A stretch of DNA of 57,061 bases from an uncultured Collinsella sp. (GTDB lineage Bacteria > Actinomycetota > Coriobacteriia > Coriobacteriales > Coriobacteriaceae), in contig UQTD01000003.1 in assembly GCA_900543845.1 (NCBI GenBank), forward strand, positions 1-57,061. The letters are read 5' to 3'. This document shows positions 7,949 to 15,663 of this stretch, one piece after another. The notes beneath the pieces are model-generated. The model was not told the origin of the DNA and ran no database searches. It saw nothing but the letters and a program-made list of their open reading frames with translations. The position numbers were made by a program, and so were the translations under genes. The stretch's first letter is position 1; the number at the start of each line of letters is the position of its first letter.

Positions 7949-8353
7949 ATGGCTACTGCTAAGAAGAACGTTCGCGCTGCCCGTCTGAAGCGCGCGGACC
8001 GTAAGAACATTTCCGTGGGCCAGGCTCACATTCGTTCTACGTTCAACAACACGATCGTTTCGATCACCGATCCCCAGGGCAACGTCATTTCCTGGAAGTC
8101 GGCTGGCCAGGTGGGCTTCAAGGGCTCCCGTAAGTCCACGCCGTTCGCTGCCCAGATGGCTGCCGAGGCTGCTGCCAAGCAGGCCATGGAGCACGGTATG
8201 AAGAAGGTTTCCGTCTTCGTCAAGGGCCCCGGCTCCGGTCGTGAGACCGCCATCCGCTCCCTCCAGGCTGCTGGCCTCGAGGTCTCGAGCATCCAGGACA
8301 AGACCCCCATCCCGCACAACGGCTGCCGCCCCAAGAAGCGTCGCCGCGTGTAA
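7949..8353 (+). CDS. rpsK: 30S ribosomal protein S11
   Basis: The 134-residue S11 forms part of the platform and mRNA exit. It shows 'GQAHIRSTFNNTIVSITD', 'AAQMAAEAAAKQAMEHGMK' and the C-terminal 'DKTPIPHNGCRPKKRRRV', all diagnostic. ATG follows AAGGAGCGCTAGAT. It is 14 bp downstream of rpsM and 19 bp upstream of rpsD. Confidence 0.98.
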   Translation: MATAKKNVRAARLKRADRKNISVGQAHIRSTFNNTIVSITDPQGNVISWKSAGQVGFKGSRKSTPFAAQMAAEAAAKQAMEHGMKKVSVFVKGPGSGRETAIRSLQAAGLEVSSIQDKTPIPHNGCRPKKRRRV

Positions 8354-8372
8354 CTGAAAGGATCGTATCAAT

Positions 8373-8969
8373 ATGGCAATCGACAGGACTCCTGTTCTTA
8401 AGCGCTGCCGTCAGCTCGGGATCGATCCCGCTGAGCTCGGTTACAGCAGCAAGAAGGAATCTATCCGTCAGCCCAAGCGCCGTCGCAAGGAATCTGAGTA
8501 CGGCATGCAGCTGCGCGAGAAGCAGAAGGTCAAGTTCATCTATGGCGTTCTGGAGAAGCAGTTCCACGGCTACTTCAACAAGGCCCGTAAGATGAACGGC
8601 GTCACCGGTGAGAACCTCATGATCATCCTTGAGTCTCGCCTCGACAACGTCGTCTTCCGTCTTGGCTTCGCCCGCACCCGCAAAGAGGCTCGTCAGTCCG
8701 TCCGTCACGGTCACTTCACCGTGAACGGCAAGCGCGTGGACATCCCGTCCTACCGCGTCAAGGCCGGCGACGTCGTCGCTGTCGGCGAGAAGTTCCGTGA
8801 CCTCCTCCCCATCAAGGAGGCCCTGATTTCCTCCGAGCGTTTCGAGGTCCCTGGCTGGCTCGAGGTCGATATCGAGAAGCTGTCTGGTAACGTGCTCGCT
8901 CTGCCGACGCGTGAGCAGATCAGCGGTGATATCAACGAGCAGCTCATCGTCGAGCTCTACTCTAAGTAG
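8373..8969 (+). CDS. rpsD: 30S ribosomal protein S4
   Basis: The 198-residue S4 nucleates 30S assembly. The N-terminal region lacks the zinc Cys cluster, consistent with the C- form ('MAIDRTPVLKRCRQLG'). The S4 RNA-binding domain is at about residues 90-150 ('RLDNVVFRLGFARTRKEARQ', 'VRHGHFTVNGKRV'). In many bacteria S4 represses its alpha operon; no leader structure was identified here. It precedes rpoA. Confidence 0.97.
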   Translation: MAIDRTPVLKRCRQLGIDPAELGYSSKKESIRQPKRRRKESEYGMQLREKQKVKFIYGVLEKQFHGYFNKARKMNGVTGENLMIILESRLDNVVFRLGFARTRKEARQSVRHGHFTVNGKRVDIPSYRVKAGDVVAVGEKFRDLLPIKEALISSERFEVPGWLEVDIEKLSGNVLALPTREQISGDINEQLIVELYSK

Positions 8970-9001
8970 TCCATCCGGGCTGCTGAGGCTGGAGGTAATA
9001 C

Positions 9002-9943
9002 ATGTCAGAATTCATTAGGCCTCAGGTTCAGGTCGAAGAGATTAACGAGACGTCTGCTCGTGTCTCCGTCGAGCCGCTCGAGCGTGGCTACGGCGATACA
9101 CTGGGTAACTCCCTTCGTCGCGTTCTTCTGTCCTCACTCGAGGGTGCCGCCGTCGAGGCTATTCAGATCGATGGCGCGCAGCACGAGTTCATGACCATCC
9201 CTAACATGGTCGAGGATGTCACCGACATCGTCCTGAATGTCAAGGGTCTTGTCTTCAGGGCTCTCGGCACGACCGACGAGGCGACCGCCACCATTTCGGT
9301 TGACGGCCCCTGCGAGGTCACCGGTGCGGACTTCTTTATTCCGTCCGAGTTTGAGCTGGTCAACCCCGAGCAGCACATTGCTACGCTCACCGAGGGTGGC
9401 CATCTCACCATGAGCATGCGCATCGGCTATGGCCGCGGCTATGTCTCTGGCGAGGCTAACAAGCGCGACAACGATCCCATCGGTGTGATCCACGTCGACT
9501 CGCTGTACTCGCCGGTGTCCCGTTGCGCCAAGCTCGTTGAGGCTTGCCGTGTCGGTCAACACACCGACTACGACCGCCTTGTCCTCGAGATCGAGACCAA
9601 CGGCTCCATCGCTCCGCGCGACGCCGTGGTCCAGGCTGCCAATATCATCAACCAGCATATGGCTGCCTTTATGAACCTTGCCGAGACCCCCGAGGTCGAG
9701 GAGGAGGCTTCGATCTTCGCTCCCGAGGTCACCAACGACAACGCCGAGCTGGACAAGCAGATTGAGGATCTGGACCTTTCCGTCCGTTCCTACAACTGCC
9801 TTAAGCGCGCCAGCATTCACTCGGTCCGTCAGCTCGTTGAGTTCTCGGAGAACGATCTGCTCAACATCCGTAACTTCGGTGTTAAGTCGATCGAGGAAGT
9901 GAAGGACAAGCTTGAGTCCATGGGCCTGAGCCTGAAGGCTTAA
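9002..9943 (+). CDS. rpoA: RNA polymerase subunit alpha
   Basis: The 313-residue subunit has an N-terminal assembly/dimerisation domain (about 1-230, with 'VEPLERGYGDTLGNSLRRVL') and a C-terminal domain (about 245-310, 'LDLSVRSYNCLKRASI', 'LLNIRNFGVKSIEEV') that binds UP elements and activators. ATG follows CTGGAGGTAATAC. It sits in the canonical rpsD-rpoA-rplQ order. Confidence 0.98.
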   Translation: MSEFIRPQVQVEEINETSARVSVEPLERGYGDTLGNSLRRVLLSSLEGAAVEAIQIDGAQHEFMTIPNMVEDVTDIVLNVKGLVFRALGTTDEATATISVDGPCEVTGADFFIPSEFELVNPEQHIATLTEGGHLTMSMRIGYGRGYVSGEANKRDNDPIGVIHVDSLYSPVSRCAKLVEACRVGQHTDYDRLVLEIETNGSIAPRDAVVQAANIINQHMAAFMNLAETPEVEEEASIFAPEVTNDNAELDKQIEDLDLSVRSYNCLKRASIHSVRQLVEFSENDLLNIRNFGVKSIEEVKDKLESMGLSLKA

Positions 9944-9973
9944 TGCTTCGCATATTTGAGGAGAAACTAGACC

Positions 9974-10441
9974 ATGCGTCACAACGTTAAGAAGGGCCTG
10001 AAGCTCGGCACCGATGCGAGCCACACCAAGGCCATGAAGAAGAGCCTGGCCAAGGCCCTCTTCGAGAACGACCGCATCAAGACCACCGAGACCCGCGCTA
10101 AGGCGCTGCGTTCGGTCGTCGATCCGATCATCACCTGGGCCAAGAAGGGCGACCTGCACTCTCGTCGTCTGGCCATCGCCAAGCTCGGCGATAAGCAGCT
10201 CGTTGCCGAGATCTTCGACAAGGCTGCTCAGGGCATGTGGCAGGACCGCAACGGCGGTTACACCCGCATCATGAAGCTCGGTAACCGTAAGGGCGACAAC
10301 GCTCCTATCGTTATCATGGAGCTCGTCACCGAGCCTTGCACGCCTAAGGCCAAGAAGGCTGCTCCGGCCCCCAAGAAGGCCGCTGCTCCCAAGAAGGTCG
10401 AGGCCGTCGAGGAGGCTCCTGCTGAGGAGACCGCTGAGTAG
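9974..10441 (+). CDS. rplQ: 50S ribosomal protein L17 with charged Ala/Pro/Lys-rich tail
   Basis: The first 118 residues or so are ordinary L17 ('MRHNVKKGLKLGTDASHTKA' to 'NAPIVIMELV'), which lines the polypeptide exit tunnel region. The C-terminus carries a tail of about 35 residues made of K-K-A-A-P blocks turning acidic at the end, bringing the total to 155 aa versus roughly 120-130 in many bacteria. Similar tails occur in actinobacterial ribosomal proteins; compare rpmE in this window. Last gene of the cluster, with a strong terminator after it. Confidence 0.97.
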   Translation: MRHNVKKGLKLGTDASHTKAMKKSLAKALFENDRIKTTETRAKALRSVVDPIITWAKKGDLHSRRLAIAKLGDKQLVAEIFDKAAQGMWQDRNGGYTRIMKLGNRKGDNAPIVIMELVTEPCTPKAKKAAPAPKKAAAPKKVEAVEEAPAEETAE

Positions 10442-10467
10442 ACAATCCGTCTGCATAGGCTATATTC

Positions 10468-10498
10468 GAGGGGTACGCTCGCGTACCCCTCTTTTTTT
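10468..10498 (+). terminator. Intrinsic terminator of the alpha operon
   Basis: An 11-bp perfect stem (GAGGGGTACGC, 10468-10478, with 10481-10491) and 2-nt spacer are followed by seven T. It ends the rplQ transcript 27 bp after its stop. Confidence 0.9.
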
Positions 10499-10533
10499 GT
10501 CGCGATACCGTTGATTGTTTGTTGGGAGCGCCC

Positions 10534-11358
10534 ATGACCGCGCCGTCTGATTTGAATTCGATTCCAGAGCTCGATGCCACGCTCGTATTCCGTGTTGCCT
10601 ATGACGGTTCGTCCTATAGCGGCTTTGCGGAGCAGCCGGGGCAAACGACGGTTGCGGGCGAGCTGCGTCGCGCTATCGAGACGCTCTTGCGCCGTCCAAT
10701 CGACCTGACGTGTGCAGGCCGTACCGATGCCGGCGTGCATGCGGTGGCGCAGTACATCAGCGTGCCCGTAACGGACGCTGAGCTTGCGTGTACGCGCCGT
10801 AGGTGGCTGAGGGCTATGGATGCCCTCCTTCCCAAAGATATCGCCATAAACGAGGTCTACAAGGCCCGTAAGGGCTTTTCTGCGCGCTTTGACGCGCGGT
10901 CCCGTACGTATACGTACCGTATTGCCGATCGCGACGCGCGCCCCGTGCTCTCGCGCGGTGCGGTGTGGTGGCAACGCTTTCCCTTGGATGTCGATGCCAT
11001 GGCTGCCGCGTGCCCTGCGCTCTTGGGCGAACAAGACTTTAAGAGCTTTTGCAAGGTCGCCTCTGCCGTGGGCAAGCCTACGCACCGCTGCGTGATGCGT
11101 GCCGAGTTTGGCCACGAGGTCGCTTTTGGCGAGGATATCCTGACCTTCACTATCGAGGGCAACGCCTTTTTGCACTCGATGGTGCGCACTATTGTGGGCA
11201 CGCTCGTGGAGATTGGCATGCATCGTCGCGATCCCGAGTGGATGCGCGAGGTTATTGACGCCTGCGACCGTACCGCTGCGGGTCCCACGGCGCCTGCCTG
11301 CGGCCTTACGTTTATGGGCGTCGATTACGATCCAGCCGAGCTTGTCGTGCTCGACTAG
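10534..11358 (+). CDS. truA: tRNA pseudouridine(38-40) synthase TruA
   Basis: The enzyme isomerises uridines 38-40 in tRNA anticodon arms. The catalytic Asp lies in 'CAGRTDAGVHA' (about residues 56-66). Further family segments are 'FSARFDARSRTYTYRI' and 'FLHSMVRTIVG'. ATG 10534 is chosen since GGGAG lies just upstream; two in-frame TTGs further upstream have no better site. Length 274 aa is typical. truA commonly follows rplQ, although here a strong terminator separates them. Confidence 0.95.
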   Translation: MTAPSDLNSIPELDATLVFRVAYDGSSYSGFAEQPGQTTVAGELRRAIETLLRRPIDLTCAGRTDAGVHAVAQYISVPVTDAELACTRRRWLRAMDALLPKDIAINEVYKARKGFSARFDARSRTYTYRIADRDARPVLSRGAVWWQRFPLDVDAMAAACPALLGEQDFKSFCKVASAVGKPTHRCVMRAEFGHEVAFGEDILTFTIEGNAFLHSMVRTIVGTLVEIGMHRRDPEWMREVIDACDRTAAGPTAPACGLTFMGVDYDPAELVVLD

Positions 11359-11519
11359 GGGAGTGCTCGGCGCGTCCGTACCTGGCACATACTATGTGTG
11401 AGCTGCGCGTGTGCAACATCTGTTCTTGGCGTGCAACATGTTAGGCGGCTCGTTGCTTTTATAGCTCGGGTGTACCATGAACGACGGTTTGATTTGGCGC
11501 TGTCGAGAGGACGGAAAAC

Positions 11520-12560
11520 TTGGTTCGACGTGGTTCGCATCCGCGACTTTCGGTGATCCTTATTGTTGAGGGTTCGCCCAGCTATGCGATGCGCGCGCTC
11601 GAGAGCGTCCAGAACCAAGACCTCTATGACCTGCAAATTGTCGTGGTTTGTCGCGACGTTGCGCCGGGCGTGCGCCATTCACTCGAAGTTGCCGCTGGCA
11701 GGGATATTCACATCGATTTGATTGACGTCGAGGATTCGGCGCGCGGAGCATGTCTCAAGGCCGGTTTTGCCGCCTCGCGTGGATTGCAGATTGTTGCCAT
11801 GAATGCCGACGAGTGGTTTGCCCCACAGTCCCTTTCCAAGATGGTTGATGTTGCGTGCGATGCTGCGGCAGACATGGTGATTCCCACGGCATCGCTCGAC
11901 CGCTACGATGCTCATCGTGAGCGTCATTCGCGCGTACTGGATGCCACCTCTCTTGCGATCGATGACCGTGCTTCTTTGGCGGCTGGTCTGTCTCAGATGA
12001 TTTCCGGCGGCTTGATTGCCCAGACTTCCGGTGTGATGTACAGCCGCTCGTTGTTCGAGACGTGTTTGTCGCGCGACCGTGCGCTTCGCTCGATTGGGTT
12101 TATGACATGCGCCCTTTCGCAGGCGCAACGCATATCCGGGTGCGGTGACGCCTGTTTCCATACGGTGGCGCCACAGCTTACAGATGCTTTTGACCCCACA
12201 TTGTTTGCCAAGCTTACCGATGACGCCCGGGCGCTCGACGAGCTTACTGATTCGCTTGTAGAGGCGGGCGGTGACACGCAGCTAAAGGTTGCGAGCCATA
12301 TGTTTTACTTCGCCGGGTTGGTCGCCTGCATCGAAAATTTGTGCTTGAGCCCGCATGGGGTTTCTTCAATCGAGCGTTCCGCTCGAATGCGTGATATGCT
12401 CGAGGCATCTCGAACTCGTCAGATGGCCGCGGCACTCAAGGATAACCATCGTGGGCTCGGCCTGTTGTTTGGACCGATTGCCAGTGCCAAGCCTGTGCGT
12501 TGCGTGATGTATACGCACCTGGCCGCTTTTTTTAACCGGACGGGCGTTAAAACTGCTTAA
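11520..12560 (+). CDS. GT2-like glycosyltransferase-fold protein, degenerate
   Basis: The 346-residue protein begins with a GT-A type N-terminal segment: 'RLSVILIVEGSPSYAMRALE', 'QNQDLYDLQIVVVC', and a helix 'GFAASRGLQIVAMNADEWF'. In active GT2 enzymes the last segment normally reads like D-x-D-D; here it is N-A-D-E, so the first Asp is missing. The C-terminal half (about 200-346) matches nothing I know. The start is TTG with GAGAGGA 12 bp upstream. No polysaccharide genes lie nearby. Role unknown; it may be an inactive or unusual glycosyltransferase. Confidence 0.6.
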   Translation: MVRRGSHPRLSVILIVEGSPSYAMRALESVQNQDLYDLQIVVVCRDVAPGVRHSLEVAAGRDIHIDLIDVEDSARGACLKAGFAASRGLQIVAMNADEWFAPQSLSKMVDVACDAAADMVIPTASLDRYDAHRERHSRVLDATSLAIDDRASLAAGLSQMISGGLIAQTSGVMYSRSLFETCLSRDRALRSIGFMTCALSQAQRISGCGDACFHTVAPQLTDAFDPTLFAKLTDDARALDELTDSLVEAGGDTQLKVASHMFYFAGLVACIENLCLSPHGVSSIERSARMRDMLEASRTRQMAAALKDNHRGLGLLFGPIASAKPVRCVMYTHLAAFFNRTGVKTA

Positions 12561-12570
12561 GACGGCTATG

Positions 12571-12602
12571 TTCGAAACAATCTTGCATGGAATTGTTTCG
12601 AA
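12571..12602. promoter_or_regulatory. Perfect 11-bp inverted repeat upstream of argR
   Basis: TTCGAAACAAT (12571-12581) and its complement (12592-12602) flank a 10-nt spacer, 10 bp after the preceding stop codon. No U-tract follows, so it is not a standard terminator. Downstream AT-rich sequence up to 12692 includes TATTCA-type half-sites. It could be an operator or an RNA 3' end. Confidence 0.45.
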
Positions 12603-12692
12603 ATGCGTTCTTATTCACAAATACCATCAAATAGCGCTAAACTATTCAATTACTGATTGATTGTCTCCGCCATCTATGGAGTGAGGTTTTGT

Positions 12693-13130
12693 ATGGCTAA
12701 AAAACGCAATGGGCGCCAGGATGCCATCAGAGATATCGTGCGCAACAAGGATGTTCGCACGCAGCGCGTGCTGGTGGACGAGCTTCGCGCTATGGGTTTC
12801 GATTGCACGCAGGCAACCGTTTCACGCGACATTGCCGATATGGGGCTGCGCAAGCTTCCCGAGGGTATCTATGTTCTGGCCGAGGACTTGCATTTGCAGC
12901 GCATGGTTTCGGAGCTGGTAACGGGCGTTCTGCGCACCGACAATCTGGTTATGATCAAGGCCCAGCCCGGCACCGCTTCGGGCATCGCCGCCGCCGTGGA
13001 TGCCGCCGAGCTTCCCGACGTGCTCGGTTCGCTCGCCGGTAACGACACCATCTTGGTTATCGCCCAGACCGCCGAGGACGGCGAGCGCCTGGAGGCTCTC
13101 ATCAACAAGCTGAGTAACTCTCGTAAGTAG
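12693..13130 (+). CDS. argR: Arginine repressor (ArgR family)
   Basis: The 145-residue regulator has an N-terminal winged helix (about 1-70: 'RQDAIRDIVRNKDVRTQRVL', 'CTQATVSRDIADMGL') and a C-terminal hexamerisation/arginine-binding domain containing 'PGTASGIAAAVDAAELPDV' and 'GNDTILVI'. ArgR represses arginine biosynthesis or activates catabolism when bound to arginine. ATG 12693 is preceded by GGAGTGAGG; the longer frame from 12657 has no site. No arg genes are in the window, so targets are elsewhere. Confidence 0.92.
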   Translation: MAKKRNGRQDAIRDIVRNKDVRTQRVLVDELRAMGFDCTQATVSRDIADMGLRKLPEGIYVLAEDLHLQRMVSELVTGVLRTDNLVMIKAQPGTASGIAAAVDAAELPDVLGSLAGNDTILVIAQTAEDGERLEALINKLSNSRK

Positions 13131-13183
13131 GCGAGGCGGCGCGTGAGGATAGCGCCGTACGAGCGCATATAGCGACTTTTATG

Positions 13184-13216
13184 GGGCGTCGACGATGGTC
13201 GGCGCCCTGTTTTTTG
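13184..13216 (+). terminator. Intrinsic terminator after argR
   Basis: A 10-bp stem (13184-13193 with 13198-13207, one G-T pair) with a 4-nt loop is followed by TGTTTTTT. Confidence 0.8.
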
Positions 13217-13251
13217 TCGCATCGTGTTGAGGCGTGTGCGAGGTTTCTCGT

Positions 13252-13297
13252 GAAAAAAGGCGCCCGAGCAGCATTGATCTGCTCGGGCGCCTTTGTT
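13252..13297. terminator. Bidirectional terminator, mainly for the penicillin-binding protein gene
   Basis: A 14-bp perfect stem (AGGCGCCCGAGCAG, 13258-13271, with 13279-13292). On the minus strand it is followed by a run of T (GTGAAAAAA on plus), placing the 3' end of the PBP transcript here. Confidence 0.85.
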
Positions 13298-13314
13298 TGG
13301 CTATGGCTGGGTTC

Positions 13315-15498
13315 CTACTGACCCGTAGAGGGATCGGGTGTGGGCGTAGGCGTTGGAGTGGGGGAACCGCCCTCGCCGCCGCCTTCGCCACCGCTACCGT
13401 CGCCGCCGGTCGAGCCGCCGGTCGTTCCGGTGCCACCCGTGGTGTTGCCGCCCGTGGTCTCGGTGGTCGTGGTTGTAGTCGTGGTTGTCGTAGTCGTGGT
13501 CTCTTCCTCGTCTTTGTCCTCGGTGTCGCTTTCCGCCTTCTTGGTGTTGCTGGTGCCGTAGAACTTCCAGACGTTGTTGTTCTTATACGTGGGGGCCGTT
13601 CCGGTCGGGAACTCCTCGCGCTCGGTGCCGGCAAGGACGGTGTTCATGAACTTCTTAAAGACGGGCAGGTTAGTGCTGTCGCCCAGCAGGTCCGTGCCGT
13701 ACTTTTGGATGGGAATCTCACCTGCGGAGTAGCCGGTCCACAGGGCGCATGCCAGCTGCGGGGTATAGCCGCAGAACCACAGGTTGGTGGTGTTGTCGGT
13801 GGTACCTGTCTTGCCGGCATAGGGCTGGTTCACACTCAGAGCGCCGGCGGCACCCGTGCCGCTGCCCTGCATGACGCCGGTCAGGACGTCGGTCACTGCC
13901 GCGGCCTCGCCGGTGGAGAGCACCTGCGAGGGGTTATCGGTGTGCTGGTACAGTACCGAGCCAGTTCGCGAATCAATCTCGGTGATGGCGATCGGCTGGC
14001 GATAGTAACCGCCGTTGGCAAACGTGGCATAGGCCGCGGCCATCTCGAGCGGCGAGATGGAGCCGGTGCCGAGCGTCATGACGGGAACGTCCTCGATATT
14101 GTCCTTAGAGGGATCGATGCCGAGCTTCTTGACGAGCGACATGATCTTGTTATTGCCGATAGCCTCTGCAACCTGGATATAGCCGGTGTTGGAGGAGTAT
14201 GCCGTCGCCTGCTTGAGCGTGATGGTGCCGTAGCTTTGGTTGGCGTAGTTCTGCACCTCGGTCGTGGTGCCCTTAGCCTTGAGCGGCGAGTTGCAGTTGA
14301 GGGTGACGTTGGGGTTCATGCCGTTTTGGATGGCAGTGGCCAGCGTAAAGGCCTTAAACGTGGAGCCCACGGGACGCTTGGCCGTGGCGTGGTTCACGTG
14401 GTTCTCGTCGGCGTTATAGTCGTAGCCGCCCACCATGCACTTGATGTAGCCGGTCTTGGGGTCGACGACGACCATGCCCATGTCCAGGCCGTCGAGCGAA
14501 AGCGTGTCGAGCTGGGCACGCACGGCCTCCTCGGCAGTCTGCTGCATCGTGGGGTCGATGGTGGTCTTGACGGTTAGGCCGCCCTTAAACAGCACGTCGG
14601 TGGAGAACTCCTGCTCCAGCAGCTGCTTAACATAGGCGACAAAGTAGGGCTGCGAATACACGTCGACGCCGCTGCCCGAAATCTCGGTTACGTTGAGGGT
14701 GATGGGCTCTGCCTGCGCGGCGTCGTGCTCCTCCTGGGTGATGTGGCCCAGGCGCAGCATGTTGTCGAGAACCTTGTTGCGGCGAGACAGTGCCAGATCG
14801 GGATTGACCGTGGGGTCGTACTGCGAAGGCGAGTTGGGAAGGCCGATGAGCAGCGCGGCCTCGCTCAGGGTGAGGTCGGCGGCGCTCTTGGACAGATACG
14901 TCTCGGCTGCGGCCTCGATGCCGTAGGCACCGTGGCCGTAATAGATGGTGTTGAGGTACATCATGAGGATCTCGTCCTTGGAGTACATCTCCTCCATCTT
15001 GATGGCGATATAGGCCTCGCGCACCTTACGCTCGATGGTCGAATCGAACTGCTCCTCCTGCAGGATGGTGTTGCGTACCAGTTGCTGGGTGATGGTCGAT
15101 GCACCCTCGTGGCCACCGGAGACGGTTGCCACGGCGGCACGCGCGATACCCCACAGGTCGATACCGCCGTGCTCGTAGAAGCGCTCGTCCTCGACGTCGA
15201 CGGTGCCCTGCAGCACGTACGGAGAGACCTGGTCCTTGGTGACGGACTTGCGGTTTTGCGTGTAGAAGCTCGCGATCTTGTTGCCGTTGCAATCGACGAT
15301 CTCGGTGGGTTCACTCACCAGATAGGCGTTGGCGTCGGTATAGTCGGGCAGATCGGACAGCCAACGGTTGACGTTGCCGATCATGCCGATGCCAAACGCT
15401 ACGCCCGCGATGAGCAAAAAGCCCAAGAACGAGAGCAGAATCATGGGCAGGGCATGCGTCTTGGAACGACTGCGTCCCTGTCGTTGGCGAGGACCCAT
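13315..15498 (-). CDS. Class A penicillin-binding protein (glycosyltransferase 51 + transpeptidase)
   Basis: This bifunctional peptidoglycan synthase has 727 aa. After a short basic cytoplasmic N-terminus comes a TM helix (about 20-40), then the GT51 domain with 'EDERFYEHGGID' (catalytic Glu) and 'STITQQLVRN'. The transpeptidase domain has S-T-F-K as the SxxK nucleophile, 'YSSNTGY' (SxN) and 'AGKTGTTDNT' (KTG). The extracellular tail (about the last 80 residues) is an acidic K/E/D stretch, a run of 13 Thr, Gly/Thr repeats and a T-P repeat. ATG 15498 is chosen because TGGAGG lies 8 bp upstream; the frame stays open further upstream without a site. Confidence 0.95.
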   Translation of the reverse strand: MGPRQRQGRSRSKTHALPMILLSFLGFLLIAGVAFGIGMIGNVNRWLSDLPDYTDANAYLVSEPTEIVDCNGNKIASFYTQNRKSVTKDQVSPYVLQGTVDVEDERFYEHGGIDLWGIARAAVATVSGGHEGASTITQQLVRNTILQEEQFDSTIERKVREAYIAIKMEEMYSKDEILMMYLNTIYYGHGAYGIEAAAETYLSKSAADLTLSEAALLIGLPNSPSQYDPTVNPDLALSRRNKVLDNMLRLGHITQEEHDAAQAEPITLNVTEISGSGVDVYSQPYFVAYVKQLLEQEFSTDVLFKGGLTVKTTIDPTMQQTAEEAVRAQLDTLSLDGLDMGMVVVDPKTGYIKCMVGGYDYNADENHVNHATAKRPVGSTFKAFTLATAIQNGMNPNVTLNCNSPLKAKGTTTEVQNYANQSYGTITLKQATAYSSNTGYIQVAEAIGNNKIMSLVKKLGIDPSKDNIEDVPVMTLGTGSISPLEMAAAYATFANGGYYRQPIAITEIDSRTGSVLYQHTDNPSQVLSTGEAAAVTDVLTGVMQGSGTGAAGALSVNQPYAGKTGTTDNTTNLWFCGYTPQLACALWTGYSAGEIPIQKYGTDLLGDSTNLPVFKKFMNTVLAGTEREEFPTGTAPTYKNNNVWKFYGTSNTKKAESDTEDKDEEETTTTTTTTTTTTTETTGGNTTGGTGTTGGSTGGDGSGGEGGGEGGSPTPTPTPTPDPSTGQ

Positions 15499-15663
15499 AT
15501 ATTGACCTCCAGGTATGTCGTGCCGGGCGGCGGGTGCGCCGCTGGGGCAGGATGGACATAAGTTATTACACGATAAACCAAACGAGGCGCGCGAGGCCTC
15601 GTGTATGCTGGATGACGGCATTTTTCAGAGTGAATGCATACCTTGTTGGTAAGGAGTTTGCCG

